Assembly (NCBI RefSeq): GCF_000615945.1
Contig: NZ_BAMO01000013.1
Coordinates: 1-64,000, forward strand
Direction of reading: 5' to 3'
DNA length: 64,000 nt
From: Caldalkalibacillus mannanilyticus JCM 10596
GTDB taxonomy: Bacteria > Bacillota > Bacilli > Caldalkalibacillales > JCM-10596
The translations under genes and the position numbers were made by a program. Shown here piece by piece: positions 26,127-38,297 of the stretch. A model generated the notes under the pieces. That model saw nothing but the letters and a program-made list of their open reading frames with translations. It ran no database searches and had not been told where the DNA came from. Every line of letters begins with the position of its first letter. Positions within the stretch are counted from its first letter, which is position 1.

Positions 26127-27647
26127 ATGGTGATTCTTACTGGGAATACACTGACATTAAATGAAGTGTATCAGGTCCTGCACCTTGGTGAAATGGTAAC
26201 GGTTCCAGACGATGTCTGGAAAAAGGTAGAGGCAAGCCGAGCAATGGTTGAGGATATTGTTGATCAAGGAAAGGTTGTATACGGAATTACAACAGGCTTC
26301 GGAAAATTTAGTGATGTGCTGATTGAGAAAAAAGATGTAGAGGATCTGCAATTAAATTTAATTAGAAGCCATGCTTGTGGGGTAGGGGAACCTTTTCCTG
26401 AGATCGTGAGTCGTGCGATCCTGCTTCTACGTGCCAATGCCTTACTAAAAGGTGTATCAGGTATACGAAGAGAAACGATTGAACAGCTGCTGCTGCTCTT
26501 GAATCAGCATATACATCCCGTTGTCCCGCAGCAGGGATCACTCGGAGCTAGTGGAGATTTAGCGCCACTTTCGCATGTTGCCTTGGCATTGATTGGAGAA
26601 GGTGAAGTGTTTTATCAGGGGGAACGAACCTCAACCGGTCATGCCTTTCAGTTGGCAGGAATTCAACCGATTAGCTTAAAAGCGAAGGAAGGCTTAGCCT
26701 TAATTAATGGTACTCAAGCTATGACTGCTATGGGAGTGGTTAGTTTTATTGAAGCAGAGCAACTGGCCATTCAGTCTGATATCATTGCCTCCCTTACAAT
26801 TGAAGGATTGCAAGGAATCATGGATGCTTTTGATGAGCTGATTCATACTTCTAGAGGATATCCTGAGCAAATTGAAGTTGCTGCACGGATTAGAGAACTA
26901 TTGCAAGATAGTAAGCTGACAAGCCAACAAGGTGAGCTGAGAGTTCAGGATGCGTATTCCTTACGTTGTATCCCTCAGGTACATGGAGCAAGCTGGCAGG
27001 TCTTGGGGTATGTAAAAGAAAAGCTGGAAATCGAAATCAATGCAGCAACCGATAACCCCTTGGTCTTTGATACTGAGAAGAAAGTTATCTCAGGAGGGAA
27101 CTTCCATGGTCAACCAATCGCTTTTGCCATGGATTTTCTTGGAATCGGAATGGCTGAGCTAGCGAATATTTCTGAGCGTCGCGTTGAAAGGCTAGTCAAT
27201 CCTCAATTAAATGATCTGCCTCCATTCTTAAGTCCTGAGCCTGGTCTGCAATCAGGTGCTATGATCATGCAATATTGTGCTGCTGCACTTGTTTCAGAAA
27301 ACAAGACCTTAGCTCATCCGGCGAGTGTGGATTCAATTCCCTCTTCCGCCAATCAAGAGGATCACGTGAGTATGGGAACCATTGGCTCAAGACATGCTTA
27401 TCAAATTATCCAGAATTGCAGGAGGGTATTAGCGATTGAATTGATTTGTGCCTTGGAAGCTGTTCAATATCGTGGAATTGAGAAAATGTCGACAAAAACC
27501 AGAAGAGTCTTTGATAAAGCACGTGAAATTGTCCCTGCTATTACAAAGGATCGTGTGTTCTCAAAAGATATTGAAGCGCTTACATTATGGTTGAAATTTG
27601 AAGGTCAGAAGATCGTTGAAAAATATAATCAAAAACAAGGGGTATAA
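26127..27647 (+). CDS. hutH: Histidine ammonia-lyase
   Basis: First enzyme of histidine degradation, converting histidine to urocanate and ammonia. The self-formed MIO cofactor comes from A141-S142-G143 in [14 protein letters not shown]. Other family motifs are [22 protein letters not shown] and [15 protein letters not shown], with QEDHVSMG near the C-terminus. The 506-residue length is usual. The start follows AAAGGGGAATGAAAG. It is the first gene after the HutP attenuator; hutU begins 10 bases after its stop. Confidence 0.97.
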   Translation: MVILTGNTLTLNEVYQVLHLGEMVTVPDDVWKKVEASRAMVEDIVDQGKVVYGITTGFGKFSDVLIEKKDVEDLQLNLIRSHACGVGEPFPEIVSRAILLLRANALLKGVSGIRRETIEQLLLLLNQHIHPVVPQQGSLGASGDLAPLSHVALALIGEGEVFYQGERTSTGHAFQLAGIQPISLKAKEGLALINGTQAMTAMGVVSFIEAEQLAIQSDIIASLTIEGLQGIMDAFDELIHTSRGYPEQIEVAARIRELLQDSKLTSQQGELRVQDAYSLRCIPQVHGASWQVLGYVKEKLEIEINAATDNPLVFDTEKKVISGGNFHGQPIAFAMDFLGIGMAELANISERRVERLVNPQLNDLPPFLSPEPGLQSGAMIMQYCAAALVSENKTLAHPASVDSIPSSANQEDHVSMGTIGSRHAYQIIQNCRRVLAIELICALEAVQYRGIEKMSTKTRRVFDKAREIVPAITKDRVFSKDIEALTLWLKFEGQKIVEKYNQKQGV

Positions 27648-27657
27648 GGAGGAATTA

Positions 27658-31622
<3,965 letters not shown>

Positions 31623-31635
31623 GCCATTCTTTCAT

Positions 31636-31701
31636 CTGTTGTTGTGGCACAGTAGGAAGTAAACTCGGTACGGACTCATGTACAGACTTGGGATACGTTG
31701 G
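31636..31701 (+). pseudogene. 66-bp remnant of an ABC substrate-binding protein gene
   Basis: This stretch aligns without gaps to 34393-34458 in the nearby binding-protein gene, with 11 mismatches in 66 bases; the final 33 bases differ at only two. It encodes a fragment equivalent to HVQTWDTL. There is no start, ribosome-binding site or continuing frame. Immediately beyond it, on the minus strand at 31720-31795, is a short coil-coding stretch (YKEHLSKLEAQIDALAKEID) reminiscent of IS110-type transposase helices; that part is speculative. Confidence 0.6.
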
Positions 31702-31871
31702 CATTCATCTATTTCTTTTGCGAGAGCATCTATCTGAGCCTCTAACTTGGATAGGTGCTCTTTGTATTGAAGAATAATACGGATATACATATTATTATTA
31801 ATAGAAATAACAGGATAACGGAGATGGGTTGTAGAAACAATTAACAATTGAGAAAATTAAGGAGGACCATA

Positions 31872-32177
31872 ATGAGTAAATTCAGTTTGTTTGGTAGGTT
31901 TACGGTACAAGAAGGCGAACGTGACACAATGGTAGATATTTTGCTGGAAGCAGCAGAATCAATGAAGAATCTTGAGGAATGCGAGATCTATCTTGTGAAT
32001 ATTTCTGAAAACGAACCAAATTCTGTATATGTTTATGAAGTGTGGAGTAATGAAAATGCCCATCAAGCCTCTCTAACTCTTGAGGCTACACAAAATTTAA
32101 TAAGGCGTGCTAAACCCCTCATTACTGGAATGGAGAGAATCAGTACCCTAGAAACAAGGGGTGGCAAGGGGATTTAA
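31872..32177 (+). CDS. ABM-domain (quinol monooxygenase-like) protein, copy 1
   Basis: A 101-residue antibiotic-biosynthesis-monooxygenase-fold protein, a small dimeric ferredoxin-like barrel seen in quinol monooxygenases (YgiN) and heme-degrading enzymes. Family signs are FGRFTVQEGERDTMVDILL at the N-terminus, VYEVWSNENAHQASL in the middle and a C-terminal PLI helix. ATG 31872 follows AAGGAGGACCATA. It differs from copy 2 at one residue (Ser5 here, Thr5 there). The substrate is unknown. Confidence 0.9.
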   Translation: MSKFSLFGRFTVQEGERDTMVDILLEAAESMKNLEECEIYLVNISENEPNSVYVYEVWSNENAHQASLTLEATQNLIRRAKPLITGMERISTLETRGGKGI

Positions 32178-32238
32178 ACTTAATTCTTATTAAACTATCG
32201 ACGTGTGTTAGTTGAAGAACAGATGCTAATAGAAAAGG

Positions 32239-32268
32239 GGCTGTCCAATTCGGACAGCCGTTTATCAT
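32239..32268 (+). terminator. Terminator after ABM copy 1
   Basis: GGCTGTCC and GGACAGCC form a perfect eight-base stem with a five-base loop, followed by a T-rich stretch. In copy 2 the same hairpin (34015-34035) has a mismatch. Confidence 0.7.
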
Positions 32269-32395
32269 TTTGAGAAAGTTATTGGGTAGAAAATATAAGG
32301 TGTTACTCACTGTATTTGATAATTTAATATTGAGCCACATGATTTCCATTTTTAATTGATCATCTTTTTTACTTTCTAACATTTTTAAGAATCTA

Positions 32396-33205
32396 TTACC
32401 CTTTATTTACTACAACTCTTAAATTTAATAGGAAAGAACCTTCACCACTTTTAGTCCAAGTGGTATTATAATTACTAGAACCCGTTCTATAGCCTTCAAG
32501 ATAAATATTATGACTAACATCGGTTCTTTTATTGTTAGAACCAAAATCCCAATTATAATAGGCTGCACTAAGATTGCTAATTACTGTTCTGCCCCCGTCA
32601 ATAACGCTATATGATCCCCATTGACATGAACTAGTATACCAATTTGTTCCTAAAGCTGTTGGTGCGTATGCTGTGCATCCACCATTCCTGCTGTTTTGCC
32701 AAGCTCTGTTCCCATCATAATACCAATTTAACCTTTGTCTAGTTTGATTTAAAGGTACTAATACTGGATCTCTTGTAATTGCAGTTACCTCAATCCAGCC
32801 AACTTTTGTAGATGTATTAGATATAGAAAATAATTCATTTTCGTTAAATAATTCATTTTCTGGTTTTGTTTCGTGTATAGTTGGTTCAATATAGCTATCT
32901 AATTCCATTTTATTCATTTTTTCAGCTTTGTAGGTTTTATTTTCGATATCTACTTCAATATCATACCCTTCAATACCGTTAGATGCTTTTTCATCATTTA
33001 AATGTATTTCATATGTGTCCTCGTCTTTAATCACTAATGTGATTTTTTTGAATTTTTTTCCGGTTTCATTAGTAGCATTTAACTCAATAATATCCTCTTT
33101 CTTTTCATTGGATTGTTTTTTTTCATCACTTGAAGAAAATGCCACAGATGAGAAAATAGCGGAAAATATTAAACATAATACAAATAAAACTTTTAGATTT
33201 TTCAT
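32396..33205 (-). CDS. Secreted protein of unknown function
   Basis: I do not recognise this 269-residue protein. It has a signal peptide (KVLFVLCLIFSAIFSSVAFS), then a charged Lys/Glu-rich region to about residue 130. The C-terminal 135 residues are Trp/Tyr/Asn-rich with two Cys (GGCTAYAP and SSCQWGS) that could form a disulfide. The C-terminal part looks like a compact beta-rich exported domain. The start follows GGGAGGTATATC. The base composition is more AT-rich than that of the neighbouring hut genes, and it lies between two copies of a direct repeat, so it may be acquired. Confidence 0.75.
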   Translation of the reverse strand: MKNLKVLFVLCLIFSAIFSSVAFSSSDEKKQSNEKKEDIIELNATNETGKKFKKITLVIKDEDTYEIHLNDEKASNGIEGYDIEVDIENKTYKAEKMNKMELDSYIEPTIHETKPENELFNENELFSISNTSTKVGWIEVTAITRDPVLVPLNQTRQRLNWYYDGNRAWQNSRNGGCTAYAPTALGTNWYTSSCQWGSYSVIDGGRTVISNLSAAYYNWDFGSNNKRTDVSHNIYLEGYRTGSSNYNTTWTKSGEGSFLLNLRVVVNKG

Positions 33206-33360
33206 TAGATATACCTCCCGGAATTGTAATTAACATGTAATAACAATGTTGTATGATCAATATATTTGATAAAAATCCCATAAATCCTCCTTTTTTCTAA
33301 AAAAAAAATTGATTTTTTTGAATTTTATACATATAATTGAAAAAGAAAGGGTGATGTAAT

Positions 33361-33603
33361 TTGGAATTTGTAATATTATTTTGGTTGTTGGTGATTTCTT
33401 CCATGACATTCTTTGTTTTGGCGATAACAAAAAAGAATTGGCCATTGATGTCAGTAAGTACTATTTTATTTATTCCAATTTCACTTTATTTTTTTGCTAC
33501 ACCTCGATTCTGGTTCCTAATTTTCATACCAATAATTCAAATCGTTATTGGAATATATTTTTACATGAATTCAAAAACGAAGCATAAAGCTGAATATAAG
33601 TAA
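33361..33603 (+). CDS. Small membrane protein
   Basis: An 80-residue protein with three predicted TM helices (residues 3-24, 29-46 and 50-68) and a short charged tail. It is not recognised. TTG 33361 follows AAAGGGTGATG; no ATG alternative gives all helices. It is transcribed opposite to the secreted protein gene and lies inside the segment flanked by the two ABM repeats. Confidence 0.6.
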   Translation: MEFVILFWLLVISSMTFFVLAITKKNWPLMSVSTILFIPISLYFFATPRFWFLIFIPIIQIVIGIYFYMNSKTKHKAEYK

Positions 33604-33638
33604 AGGAATTGTTAGTGTTTTACATTATTAGAAACAAA

Positions 33639-34059
33639 AGGACCATAATGAGTAAATTCACTTTGTTTGGTAGGTTTACGGTACAAGAAGGCGAACGTGA
33701 CACAATGGTAGATATTTTGCTGGAAGCAGCAGAATCAATGAAGAATCTTGAGGAATGCGAGATATATCTTGTGAATATTTCTGAAAATGAACCAAATTCT
33801 GTATATGTTTATGAAGTGTGGAGTAATGAAAATGCCCATCAAGCCTCTCTAACTCTTGAGGCTACACAAAATTTAATAAGGCGTGCTAAACCCCTCATTA
33901 CTGGAATGGAGAGAATCAGTACCCTAGAAACAAGGGGTGGCAAGGGGATTTAAACGGAATTCTTATTAAACTATCGACGTGTGTTAATTGAAGAACTGAT
34001 GCTAACAGAAAAGGGGCTGTCCAACTTGGAGAGCCTCTTATCATTTTTAGGAAGTTATT
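33639..34059 (+). repeat. 421-bp direct repeat, copy 2 (ABM cassette)
   Basis: Second copy of the ABM cassette, identical in length to copy 1. The sequence before AGGACC differs between copies, which marks the left boundary; the right boundary is at GTTATT. Confidence 0.93.
33648..33953 (+). CDS. ABM-domain (quinol monooxygenase-like) protein, copy 2
   Basis: Near-identical paralogue of the gene at 31872, with three nucleotide changes and one residue change (Ser5 to Thr). The ribosome-binding region is weaker than in copy 1 (AAAAGGACC instead of AAGGAGGACC), and its terminator hairpin carries a mismatch. These differences suggest that copy 1 keeps the original expression signals. A second terminator (34113) and a Fur-box-like site lie downstream, ahead of the ABC transporter. 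Confidence 0.9.
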   Translation: MSKFTLFGRFTVQEGERDTMVDILLEAAESMKNLEECEIYLVNISENEPNSVYVYEVWSNENAHQASLTLEATQNLIRRAKPLITGMERISTLETRGGKGI

Positions 34060-34112
34060 CAAATTGAAAACACGTGAATACATAGAAGAATGAAGGGGGC
34101 TCTCTACAATCT

Positions 34113-34142
34113 AAACATCCCAGATTTATGGGATGTTTTTTT
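34113..34142 (+). terminator. Terminator ahead of the ABC transporter genes
   Basis: AAACATCCCA (34113-34122) and TGGGATGTTT (34129-34138) form a perfect ten-base stem followed by T residues. Confidence 0.85.
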
Positions 34143-34163
34143 AAATCTTCCACTTCTATAATT

Positions 34164-34182
34164 GAGAATGATTATTGTTATC
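34164..34182 (+). promoter_or_regulatory. Fur-box-like operator
   Basis: GAGAATGATTATTGTTATC agrees at 15 of 19 positions with the Fur consensus GATAATGATAATCATTATC. It starts two bases after a TATAAT -10 box (34157-34162), a good position for repression. It lies 30 bases ahead of the binding-protein gene. Confidence 0.5.
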
Positions 34183-34211
34183 TAATAAACAGACAAGAAA
34201 GGACGTCAAAA

Positions 34212-35208
34212 ATGAAATTAGTATCTGCTATTACTTTCCGTACGATGATTATGTTTTTAAGCTTACTGCTATTATTAGTTGGTTGTATGAAATCCTCTCT
34301 TCAAAATGAAAGTCAAGAAAATGTGGGAACAGTGGAGAGGGAAAGGATGGAAGTGACTATTCTATCCCCTAAGGCTCCTTCCCTTCTCCCAGCTCTCGTT
34401 GCGGCAGAGCAGGAATCAAGCTCGTTACGGATTCATGTACAGACTTGGGATACATTGGAGCACCTTCTTGCTGCACTACAAGGTGGTGAAACAAATTTTA
34501 TCGCCGCTCCATTAAATCTAGGAGCCAATGTAGCTGCTCAAGGATTCCCATTGCAGCTTGTTCATGTGAATACATGGGCTCAATGTTTTTGGTATCTTTA
34601 TCGCCAGAGGTAACAGAAATGACTGATCTAGCAAATAAAAAGGTGTATATTCCCGGACAAGGGGGACCACCTGAAATCTTGACTAGATATGTACTAAAAG
34701 AGCATGGAGTTCTAGAAGAGGTGGAGTTTGTCTATTCTTCAGTACCTGAAATCATGCAGCTTCTTGCCAGTGAAAAAATAGAATTTGCCGTTCTTCCTGA
34801 GCCTGTTTTAAGTGGTCTGCGAGTTCAGAGGGGGGATCTAATAGAGATTATCGATTATGAAAAGGTATGGCAAGCTATGTTTAACGAGAGTCTGCCGCAA
34901 ACGGGGATGTTTGTGAATCGTCAGTGGGCTGAGAAAAATCCAGAGGCAGTGGAACAGTTTCAAAAAGCATATGAAGAGGCAGTAAGCATCACGATCTCTG
35001 AACCTAGTAAAGCCATATCAGTATCTGTGGAAGTCTTTGGACTGCCAGAAGCTATTCTCGCTGAAGCGATGAATAATATTCATCTACAGTTTGTCAAGCT
35101 GTCGATGCCAAGCCACAGGTTGAGAGGTATTTCCAACTTCTTATACAGGAAGCCCCAGATTCCATTGGAGGAAAGCTGCCTGATGCGGATTTTTATTACG
35201 GTTTATAA
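34212..35208 (+). pseudogene. NitT/TauT-type ABC substrate-binding lipoprotein, two one-base frameshifts
   Basis: Binding lipoprotein (lipobox LLLVGC) of the nitrate/taurine/thiamine-precursor ABC group (NMT1/ThiY-like fold). Two one-base losses break it. At about 34575, restoring one G gives HVNTWGSMFLVSLSPEVT. At about 35097, restoring one A gives FVKAVDAKPQVERYFQLL, with a natural stop at 35206-35208. The repaired protein has 332 residues. ATG 34212 follows AAAGGACG. The gene overlaps the permease start by 26 bases. The gene is probably intact in the cell. The substrate cannot be predicted; the Fur-like site hints at iron control. Confidence 0.85.
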
Positions 35209-35938
35209 TCGTTTTCCTGCAAGTATAGCTATTCTAAGTCTCCTTTTTCTATGGGGGGCTTTGTCTAGCTTTTATCCGCCAGTTGTGCTGCCATCACCAG
35301 TAAATACGCTAGAAACACTAAGCCATATGCTGGGAACCAAAAGCTTTTGGGAGTCGCTAGGAATCACGCTTTATCGTTTGATTGTTGGTTTTTTCATCGC
35401 CCTAGTAAGCGGAACTGCTTTGGGGCTTCTTTTTGGTTCCAATGAGAAACTATATAAGCTTTCTCGACCGTTTGTTATGGTGTTACAGTCCATTCCGCCC
35501 ATTTCATGGATTTTGCTTGCCGTGATTTGGTTTGGGATCAATGGAGGGGCGCAAATTACGGTTGTTATTTTGTCGCTTTTTCCTATCTTTTTCTTTCATT
35601 TAGCTCAGGGGATTCGCGAGGTTTCTAAGGAATTACTTGAAATGGCGCGAATCTATCGAGTGGGCTTATTAAAAACCATTCTTTCTATTTATTTGCCCTC
35701 TCTTAAACCCTTTTGGTTGTCGGCTATGATGATTACAATCGGTAATGGCTGGAAAACAGTGGTCATGTCAGAGGTGATTAGTGGACAGACAGGAATTGGA
35801 GCGGTTATGAATACTTCTCGTTTATATTTAAAAACGGATGAAATCATGGCTTGGACTCTTGTCATCGCTTGTTTAGGAATTAGTACAGAAATGATCATTC
35901 GAAAAATAAGTGGAGGGATTCGGCGAAATGAAGCTTGA
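35183..35938 (+). CDS. ABC transporter permease (NitT/TauT type)
   Basis: Integral membrane subunit with six predicted TM helices and the BPD_transp_1 (EAA-like) loop EVSKELLEMARIYRVGLLKTI, which contacts the ATPase. The segment VMVLQSIPPISWILLAVIWFG is characteristic of SsuC/TauC/ThiX proteins. The start chosen (ATG 35183) has GGAGG 11 bases upstream and gives 251 residues. The frame is open much further upstream only because it joins the frameshifted binding-protein gene. It overlaps the ATPase gene by 11 bases. Confidence 0.9.
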   Translation: MRIFITVYNRFPASIAILSLLFLWGALSSFYPPVVLPSPVNTLETLSHMLGTKSFWESLGITLYRLIVGFFIALVSGTALGLLFGSNEKLYKLSRPFVMVLQSIPPISWILLAVIWFGINGGAQITVVILSLFPIFFFHLAQGIREVSKELLEMARIYRVGLLKTILSIYLPSLKPFWLSAMMITIGNGWKTVVMSEVISGQTGIGAVMNTSRLYLKTDEIMAWTLVIACLGISTEMIIRKISGGIRRNEA

Positions 35939-36560
35939 ACAGATCACATTGCATTATGGAGGTAGAAAGATTTTTTCAGATTTTTCCTTGGAAATCGAGC
36001 AAGGAAAAATCACTTGCTTAATGGGTGAATCAGGAATTGGAAAAACGTCTTTGTTACGTTTAACGGCAGGACTCATTAAACCCTTAAAAGGCAGGATCTT
36101 GACACCCAATAAGAAGGTCAGCTACGTTTTTCAAGAGCCTCGCCTGATTCCGTGGTACACTGTACTAGAAAACGTGCTTTGGGTGCTCAAGCCTGATGAA
36201 AAGGAAGCCAAGCAATGCTTTGCTTTAAAGCTCTTGAAAGAAGTAGGGCTAGGGGATTCTGCCTCACTTTATCCTGCTCAACTTAGTGGAGGGATGAAGC
36301 AAAGAGTGTCCGTAGCAAGAGCCTTTTTGCACAATCCTGAGCTTCTACTCATGGATGAACCATTTCAAGGATTAGATGCAGGCACTCGGACAGACATGCA
36401 TCAGCTTTTGCTCCAGCTATGGAAACAAACCAAACCCACGATTTTACTTGTCACACATGACATGGATGAAGCTTTAGCTCTTAGTCATACAGTATGGAGA
36501 TTAACGGGATCTCCTGTTTCCAAGTGTGAAAGAATACATTCTGAACGTCTAAAAGTATGA
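35928..36560 (+). CDS. ABC transporter ATP-binding protein (NitT/TauT type)
   Basis: ATPase that powers the adjacent permease. It has Walker A GESGIGKTS (about residues 36-44), Q-loop VFQEPRLIPWYTVLENV, signature LSGGMKQRVSVARAF, Walker B LLLMDEPFQGLD and H-loop VTHDMDEAL. ATG 35928 follows GGAGGGATT. At 210 residues it is short, lacking the C-terminal extension of some SsuB/TauB proteins. It is the last gene of the three-gene transporter operon. Confidence 0.93.
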   Translation: MKLEQITLHYGGRKIFSDFSLEIEQGKITCLMGESGIGKTSLLRLTAGLIKPLKGRILTPNKKVSYVFQEPRLIPWYTVLENVLWVLKPDEKEAKQCFALKLLKEVGLGDSASLYPAQLSGGMKQRVSVARAFLHNPELLLMDEPFQGLDAGTRTDMHQLLLQLWKQTKPTILLVTHDMDEALALSHTVWRLTGSPVSKCERIHSERLKV

Positions 36561-36673
36561 AACTTAAAATACTTCCTAACGTATAGTACACAATAAAGCG
36601 TTATAATGAATCATTCAATTCGATGGATTTCATGGCTGAATGGAGTATGGTTGTTAATGAACGAGGTGAAATA

Positions 36674-36892
36674 ATGGAGAGTAAAAAGTTAGATATAAAA
36701 CTAGATAAGGAAGAAAATACGTTTTTTGAAAACATACTACATAGTTTAATCATGTCAGACATAGATATTGAGGTTATGAACAAAATAAGAAATGATCTAA
36801 TTTACATTTTTAAGGAAGCGCGGCAAGAAGAAATTGATTTTAAGGATTACACTGGAACAGAGAAAGAATTTCTTAGAAAATATGAATCATAA
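36674..36892 (+). CDS. Hypothetical small acidic protein
   Basis: A 72-residue charged, mostly helical protein (MESKKLDIKLDKEEN start, EFLRKYES end), not recognised, with no TM segments. ATG 36674 has GAGGTG upstream; an ATG at 36623 in the same frame lacks a site. It is 19 bases before the YbjQ-type gene, so co-transcription is likely. Confidence 0.6.
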   Translation: MESKKLDIKLDKEENTFFENILHSLIMSDIDIEVMNKIRNDLIYIFKEARQEEIDFKDYTGTEKEFLRKYES

Positions 36893-36911
36893 CAACAGGG
36901 AGGAACTATAC

Positions 36912-37232
36912 ATGATCGTTGTAACAACTGAAAACATTCCAGGATATAAAGTTGTAGAAGTAAAAGGCCCAGCCTTTGGAATCAATGTGCGAGCAAGAGG
37001 AATCGGAAAAGATATTGTAGCATCTTTTAGGTCCTTAGCTGGGGGAGAAATTAAGGAGTATTCAGCTCTATTAGAAGATTCAAGACGACAGTCCCTCGAT
37101 CGTTTAATTCAAAATGCTACTCAAATGGGAGCAAATGCGGTTATCATGCTAAGGTATGACTCTAGCACCATTGGTCAAGGAATGAGTGAAGTTATGGCTT
37201 ATGGCACAGCAGTCATAGTGGAAAAAGAGTAA
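36912..37232 (+). CDS. YbjQ/UPF0145 family protein
   Basis: Small cytoplasmic protein (106 residues) of the YbjQ fold, sometimes called putative heavy-metal-binding. Typical sequence: TTENIPGYKVVEVKGPAFG at the start, then a helix DRLIQNATQMGANAVIMLRYDSS and a C-terminal AYGTAVIVEK. The start follows GGGAGGAAC. It forms a probable operon with the small genes on either side (6-base gap to the next). The biochemical role is unknown. Confidence 0.9.
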   Translation: MIVVTTENIPGYKVVEVKGPAFGINVRARGIGKDIVASFRSLAGGEIKEYSALLEDSRRQSLDRLIQNATQMGANAVIMLRYDSSTIGQGMSEVMAYGTAVIVEKE

Positions 37233-37237
37233 GAAGC

Positions 37238-37462
37238 ATGTCCAAAATCATCATTTTCTATTTGCTATTTCAACTATTGTTGTTCATCGTACTTTTAGCG
37301 GTTTCAAGCAAATTAGATAAAAGAAATCTAAAGTCTACACATATTCCTGAGGGCTTTGTTCCAACGAAAGAGAAGATCATTGATCCAGAGAAAGATGAGC
37401 GATTTATTGTGTATTATCATCCTAAGACTGGGGAGAGAATCTATATAGAAGATAAGGAATGA
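37238..37462 (+). CDS. Small membrane-anchored hypothetical protein
   Basis: A 74-residue protein with one N-terminal TM helix (about residues 4-22) and a soluble polar tail (EGFVPTKEKIIDPEKDERF, ending YHPKTGERIYIEDKE). It is not recognised. The start follows the YbjQ stop by six bases, with AAGAAGC upstream, so translation is probably coupled. Confidence 0.6.
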   Translation: MSKIIIFYLLFQLLLFIVLLAVSSKLDKRNLKSTHIPEGFVPTKEKIIDPEKDERFIVYYHPKTGERIYIEDKE

Positions 37463-37531
37463 TCATATTATTGCTGTGTACAGAAAGAAGAATGGATGAT
37501 TAAACAAGATTAGTAGCTAAGGAGTTCAGTG

Positions 37532-38293
37532 ATGCCATTTACATTTTCACACCCTATTTTTGCTTTTCCATTGAAGTGGATAAGTCCCAAATATCTTAGT
37601 TTGACAGGGCTGGTACTTGGCAGTATGGCCCCTGATTTTGAATATTTTTTACACTTAGAACCCTATGGAGGGATCGGTCATACAGTGTCAGGTTTGTTTA
37701 TACAGGCGATTCCCTTGTCTATTCTGCTTGCCTATATTTTTCATTACATTGTGAAGAAATCACTTGTAGTACATCTTCCTGCATTCTGTCATATAGATCA
37801 AAGAGCATATAATCTGCTAGGAGAATGGAAATTAAGTAGTTTGCGAGATTGGATCGTCTTTCTTATGTCTGTAGTGATTGGGTTTATCTCGCATGTGACG
37901 GCAGATGCTTTTACACATGCGCCTGGATATTTCGTCCTTCGCTACGCCATTTTACAAGAAGTTTTTCTGTTCAACTTACCACTATTTAAACTACTACAGT
38001 ATGGTTTTTCCATTCTTGGTATAATAATTATTGCAGGAATGGTGTTATGGATTTTACTTCAGACGAGTCCTTCTGCTAGGAATATGACTAGCAGAAGCGT
38101 GAAACAAAAACAATTCTATTGGATGGTTGTCTTTGCAAGTTCTTTCCTTGTTACGATGACTAAATTATTAGTGACAGAGAGCAAAAACTTGCTTGGAATC
38201 ATTGTAGTGGCTCCAATATCAGGATTCTTTTTAGGATTAATTCTTGCTTCTATTCTTTCGATATTTATTGAGATGAAGAGATGGAGGACATAA
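37532..38293 (+). CDS. DUF4184 family membrane protein
   Basis: Integral membrane protein (253 residues) with about six TM helices. It starts MPFTFSHPIFAFPLKW and carries GSMAPDFEYFLHLEPYGGIGHT and SHVTADAFTHAPGYF. The conserved His/Asp residues in the loops (HP, PDFEY, SHVTADAFTH) are those of DUF4184, a relative of membrane metal-dependent hydrolases such as YdjM. ATG 37532 is preferred over GTG 37529 because AAGGAG precedes it at a better distance. Function unproven. Confidence 0.85.
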   Translation: MPFTFSHPIFAFPLKWISPKYLSLTGLVLGSMAPDFEYFLHLEPYGGIGHTVSGLFIQAIPLSILLAYIFHYIVKKSLVVHLPAFCHIDQRAYNLLGEWKLSSLRDWIVFLMSVVIGFISHVTADAFTHAPGYFVLRYAILQEVFLFNLPLFKLLQYGFSILGIIIIAGMVLWILLQTSPSARNMTSRSVKQKQFYWMVVFASSFLVTMTKLLVTESKNLLGIIVVAPISGFFLGLILASILSIFIEMKRWRT

Positions 38294-38297
38294 AGCT

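Larger units (their letters stand above)
31863..32283 (+). repeat. 421-bp direct repeat, copy 1 (ABM cassette)
   Basis: Aligned without gaps to 33639-34059, offset 1776. It covers the ribosome-binding region, the ABM gene and its terminator. There are three differences in the 306-bp gene and about a dozen in the roughly 106 bp after the stop. Confidence 0.93.

Noticed and set aside
31632-31847. 71-codon minus-strand ORF
   Set aside because: Crosses the binding-protein remnant and has no start signal; only a possible transposase fragment.
34060-34211. Riboswitch (such as TPP) before the ABC transporter
   Set aside because: Only a terminator and a Fur-like site are visible; no conserved riboswitch core.
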